DNA of 64,000 nt from Microglena sp. YARC. Lineage: Eukaryota > Chlorophyta > Chlorophyceae > Chlamydomonadales > Chlamydomonadaceae. This document shows, in pieces, positions 61,586 through 64,000 of this stretch. Both the position numbers and the translations under genes were made by a program. The DNA lies in NCBI GenBank assembly GCA_022414725.1, contig CM039462.1, forward strand, positions 50,011,876 to 50,075,875, written 5' to 3'. Below the pieces are notes generated by a model, which saw only the letters and a list, made by a program, of their open reading frames with translations, searched no databases and was not told the DNA's origin. Position 1 is the stretch's first letter; each line of letters begins with the position of its first letter.

Positions 61586-62578
61586 TCAGGATGTTCCTGG
61601 AAGTGGTACATCGATGCCCTGGAGGATTATGTCGCGATGTTGGTGAAGACGCTTGTAGCACTTAAGCATAGTCGACACTGACAAGTAGCATGCTTGAGCA
61701 ATGTCCTCACGCGAGAGTCCGACGTTTAGTTCCAAGTTGGTCATGTACAACGCGCCAGCCGCAACGCTCGTGGGCATAAAAACACATACCAGATCTGACT
61801 CAACGATATTGTCCACTATGTGTTGTGTGAAGGCTCGCTCTATCTCGTCCATTTGAAATTTAGAACTGAACCGTCGGATGTAGTCCTCAGGACGCGACGT
61901 TGACACCTCCAGGTCGTCTACACGACTCTCGATCAACTTGCATCCACGAATAACAATTTTGCTGCTCACGCCGAAAAGTTCACCAATCTCCTTGCAGCTT
62001 CGCGGAACATGGTTTAGCTTGCACGCCATGTACATCGAACATGTGATAATAGCCTTTCGGTTGTCACCACGCGTCACCTTGACAGAGGAAGCCTTCTTGT
62101 ACACCCCCTTGGCCTCTTCCAGAATGATCTGAGGGATGCCGTTCCTCAAAGCGATTGCTGCCAGCTGCTCGAATACCGAACACAGCGTCCGCTCCTTGTA
62201 CGTCATCGAGTTCCAAAAATGGTACCGTTGGATATCCGTGCACGACCTCTGCGTGGCCCTGCCACCATTTGCTAAGGTGGTAGTGGACGGGGTAGAGCTA
62301 TGTGCCCCGGACCCGATGACGCTACCGAGAGTTGGGATAAGACTGTTCGAAGGCGGACAGCTACGCGTCATGTTACGACCGGTTCCTACCCCCCCTCCGT
62401 CCGAGACGGTGCCGAAGAACCGCCACTCAGCACCGTAGTCGATAATGCGGTCCACCACGCTGTGGCATTCCTGGCACGTCACCATACCATCGAGCAACGC
62501 AATGTGTCAACTTTTGCAAAAGACACACGGCATGAATTGTTGATGAGACTGCATGATAGTAGGATCTGTATTGTTCAT
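61586..62578 (-). CDS. Transcription initiation factor TFIIB, in-frame TGA
   Basis: The start is placed at ATG 62578, since the frame upstream of the first undisturbed codons holds the missing half of the zinc ribbon: PCVFCKS, then TGA at 62509-62507, then HIALLDGMVTCQECHSVVD. With read-through the ribbon is complete (two CxxC pairs) and is followed by GAEWRFF, the usual B-reader junction. Two cyclin-like repeats follow (AIALRNGIPQIILEEAKGVY, ITCSMYMACKLNHVPRSCKE and, in the second, FMPTSVAAGALYMTNLELNV, LSREDIAQACYLSVSTMLKC). About 330 residues. It recruits the viral RNA polymerase to promoters. Without read-through the ribbon is lost and activity would be doubtful. Confidence 0.85.
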
Positions 62579-62815
62579 CCCTGCATCGGGATGCGTCTTG
62601 TTCCGAATGACAAGATCTACCCATACAGCACTATCCACCGGGAAAGTTCGCGTTTCACCCACCGTGCGCGGCATTATAAATCGGATTGAAAATGACTAAC
62701 AAAATCGCTAGATGTTGTAGTGTACAATGTAGTGAGGCAGATTGTTTTTATGCTCGTATTTTTCATGAACAGTGTAAATATTGCTTGTTAAATACCTTCA
62801 TCACTACTTTCCGAT

Positions 62816-63571
62816 ATGGTCGGCGATGCTGCCTCCGATGAGAATGCGATACTGGTCGTCCCTAGCGTTCTGTCGGACAACCTTCTGATACGCCCACACT
62901 GCCTAGGGAGCGACATCGACGTCCACGTCCAGGCGGAGCTGCGCAGGAAGGTCGAAGGTGTGTGCACCAGACACGGATACATCCTCCCTAACTCTACATC
63001 GATTCACAGCATCTCTGCCGCACGTCTCGAGTGCGCGTCCATGAATGGTGACGTCATATTCAGTGTGGAGTACAACGCGTTGGTATGCAACCCTCCGGTA
63101 GGGCTCAAGATAACGTTGTGTGTGTCCGACAGCAACATGTTCGCTTTCTTTGCGCATGCAGGGATACAAGCGTCAGACGGCCAGTTCACACCGCTATTGG
63201 ATGCCATCCTTGTCAAGGACTAGCACGAGGGAGACCTTCTGGAGAAACTGAACGGTGTGAAGAACGGCGAGAGCGTCACGGCCGTAATCCTAGGCAAGCG
63301 ATTTGAGATTGGAGACAACCGCATCTTTGTGGTAGCTCGGTTGTTGGCGGACGATGATGAGTTCGCATCTGATGACGATCCGACGCAGCCCCACGTATGC
63401 TTTACGCGTGTGGTGGACTCTGTCCTTCCCGTCACATCCCTCTACAAGTTGAGGATCAACAATGAACATGAAGGAGATTCAGTATTTGAAGACAAGGTCG
63501 ATGATCAGAAGATTGTATCGAATGGAGGCGGCGATACAATGCATCGACAAAAAGAAACCCAAGAACCGTGA
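62816..63571 (+). CDS. Rpb7-like RNA polymerase subunit, in-frame TAG
   Basis: From ATG 62816 the frame has GYILPNSTSIHSISAARLEC, NGDVIFSVEYNALVCNPPVG, and an S1/OB-like strand set (KITLCVSDSNMFAFFAHAGI). A TAG at 63221-63223 is followed in frame by LLEKLNGVKNGESVTAVILG, KRFEIGDNRIFVVARLL and an acidic tail to 63571. The order matches Rpb7/E-type stalk subunits of nucleocytoviruses, which help the polymerase bind nascent RNA. Total about 251 codons. The part after the stop contains the last strands of the fold, so termination at TAG would give an incomplete domain. Confidence 0.7.
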
Positions 63572-63650
63572 AAAAATGTGGTTGAAGAAACTCTCTCGTT
63601 CACAACAGATTGATAAATCTATTTTGTACGTGCATATGCTTTTTGAATGA
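63462..63650 (+). CDS. Small basic helical protein
   Basis: The 62-residue product MNMKEIQYLKTRSMIRRLYR, then a Lys/Arg-rich part (DKKKPKNREKMWLKKLSRSQ) and DKSILYVHMLFE. It overlaps the end of the Rpb7-like frame by 110 bases and its stop shares four bases (ATGA) with the next start. The composition is more protein-like than the competing end of the Rpb7-like frame, so that gene may really end earlier. Family unknown. Confidence 0.5.
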   Translation: MNMKEIQYLKTRSMIRRLYRMEAAIQCIDKKKPKNREKMWLKKLSRSQQIDKSILYVHMLFE

Positions 63651-64000
63651 ACACAATGAGAATCTTACGCAAGCTTCTAAACCTACGAGTTATTGTCATC
63701 ATCGGGATCGTGGTCATGGCGATACTCTTCACTCACACACTACAGAAAAAGAAGAAGGCAGCAACATCAACAGAATCTGCAGGTGGGAAGAGCAATGTCG
63801 CTTCCACCAGCCCTTCCAATGAGAGCGAAACTTTTGATGCAACATCAACAGAATCTGCAGGTGGGAAGAGCAATGTCGCTTCCACCAGCCCTTCCAATGA
63901 GAGCGAAACTTTTGATGCAACATCAACAGAATCTGCAGGTGGGAAGAGCAATGTCGCTTCACCAGCCCTTCCAAGGAGAGCGAAACAGTTGATGCTGCAC
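63647..64000 (+). CDS. Membrane-anchored Ser/Thr-rich repeat protein, partial
   Basis: An ATG at 63647 overlaps the preceding stop as ATGA. The N-terminus is a basic patch and a single span (NLRVIVIIGIVVMAILFTHT), then a Lys cluster and a 26-residue repeat (ATSTESAGGKSNVASTSPSN plus ESETFD). A missing C near 63960 shifts the frame of the third unit. The gene runs off the window. It looks like a surface or membrane stalk; potential O-glycosylation is inferred from Ser/Thr content only. Confidence 0.6.
   Translation, partial: MNTMRILRKLLNLRVIVIIGIVVMAILFTHTLQKKKKAATSTESAGGKSNVASTSPSNESETFDATSTESAGGKSNVASTSPSNESETFDATSTESAGGKSNVASPALPRRAKQLMLH
63765..64000 (+). repeat. 78-bp coding tandem repeat
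   Basis: CTGCAGGTGGGAAG recurs every 78 bases (the C of GCAGG at 63780, 63858 and 63936). The first two units are identical; the third has one deletion and several substitutions. Confidence 0.9.

Noticed and set aside
15942..63223. Stop-codon reassignment (alternative genetic code)
   Set aside because: TAA, TAG and TGA all occur inside genes and all also end intact genes, and at one Fanzor site TAA stands where another copy has GAA while in F1 TAA stands where copies have TAC. No single reassignment explains this.

Overview
The window reads as part of a large DNA virus of the Nucleocytoviricota, most likely an Imitervirales-like virus of a protist or alga, or an integrated and decaying copy of one. 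The evidence is a vaccinia/mimivirus-type trifunctional mRNA capping enzyme, a viral TFIIB, an Rpb7-like polymerase subunit, a conserved viral kinase, several giant-virus structural and membrane families, a histone H3 with an AAAAATTGA early-promoter-like motif upstream, and very long fibre genes ending in peptidase-S74 self-chaperone domains. No rRNA or tRNA gene was recognised.

Layout. 1-2562: a Ser-Asn repeat fibre gene on the minus strand. 2563-10733: a stretch where reading frames collapse. It holds about 2.6 kb of a very noisy 42-bp tandem repeat and exactly 1000 N, and is probably uncorrected long-read sequence or strongly decayed repeat. 11.3-33.3 kb: a Ser-rich membrane gene, a large S74 fibre (F1), a tyrosine recombinase, small viral genes, a large membrane protein, a kinase, a phosphoribosyltransferase-like gene and a second S74 fibre (F2) containing twelve near-identical 447-bp repeats. 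33.7-38.4 kb: a structural gene and a collagen-like gene split by a 3.47-kb transposon. 38.6-48.4 kb: histone H3, virion-type genes, a methyltransferase-like gene and transposon relics. 48.4-57.6 kb: the capping enzyme and a 1,938-residue S74 fibre (F3). 57.7-64 kb: nested mobile elements, a truncated fibre, a cold-shock protein, a TnpB fragment, TFIIB, Rpb7-like, and a repeat-bearing membrane protein running off the end.

The most striking system is a Tc1/mariner-type element (34925-38393) carrying an intact DDE transposase and, overlapping its 3' end, a Fanzor-type (eukaryotic TnpB-like, RNA-guided nuclease family) gene with a SAP-like N-terminus. Its ends and Fanzor 3' tails recur as non-autonomous derivatives at 20.8, 43.1, 45.1, 46.6, 47.6, 57.7 and 61.4 kb. 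Removing it at its TA duplication restores the reading frame of the collagen-like gene. A second TnpB-type nuclease fragment near 61.0-61.3 kb ends in a hairpin-containing tail. The same tail recurs near 10.6 kb and diverges after GTTGAC, as a guide-RNA scaffold would. A separate 155-166-bp MITE family is present four times, each copy with its own 4-bp target duplication.

The third theme is gene damage. At least 14 stop codons of all three types sit inside otherwise continuous frames, including TFIIB, Rpb7-like and the kinase, and about 16 frameshifts occur. Long genes such as F3 and the transposase stay intact. I cannot tell from sequence alone whether this is assembly error, an endogenised decaying virus, or stop readthrough.
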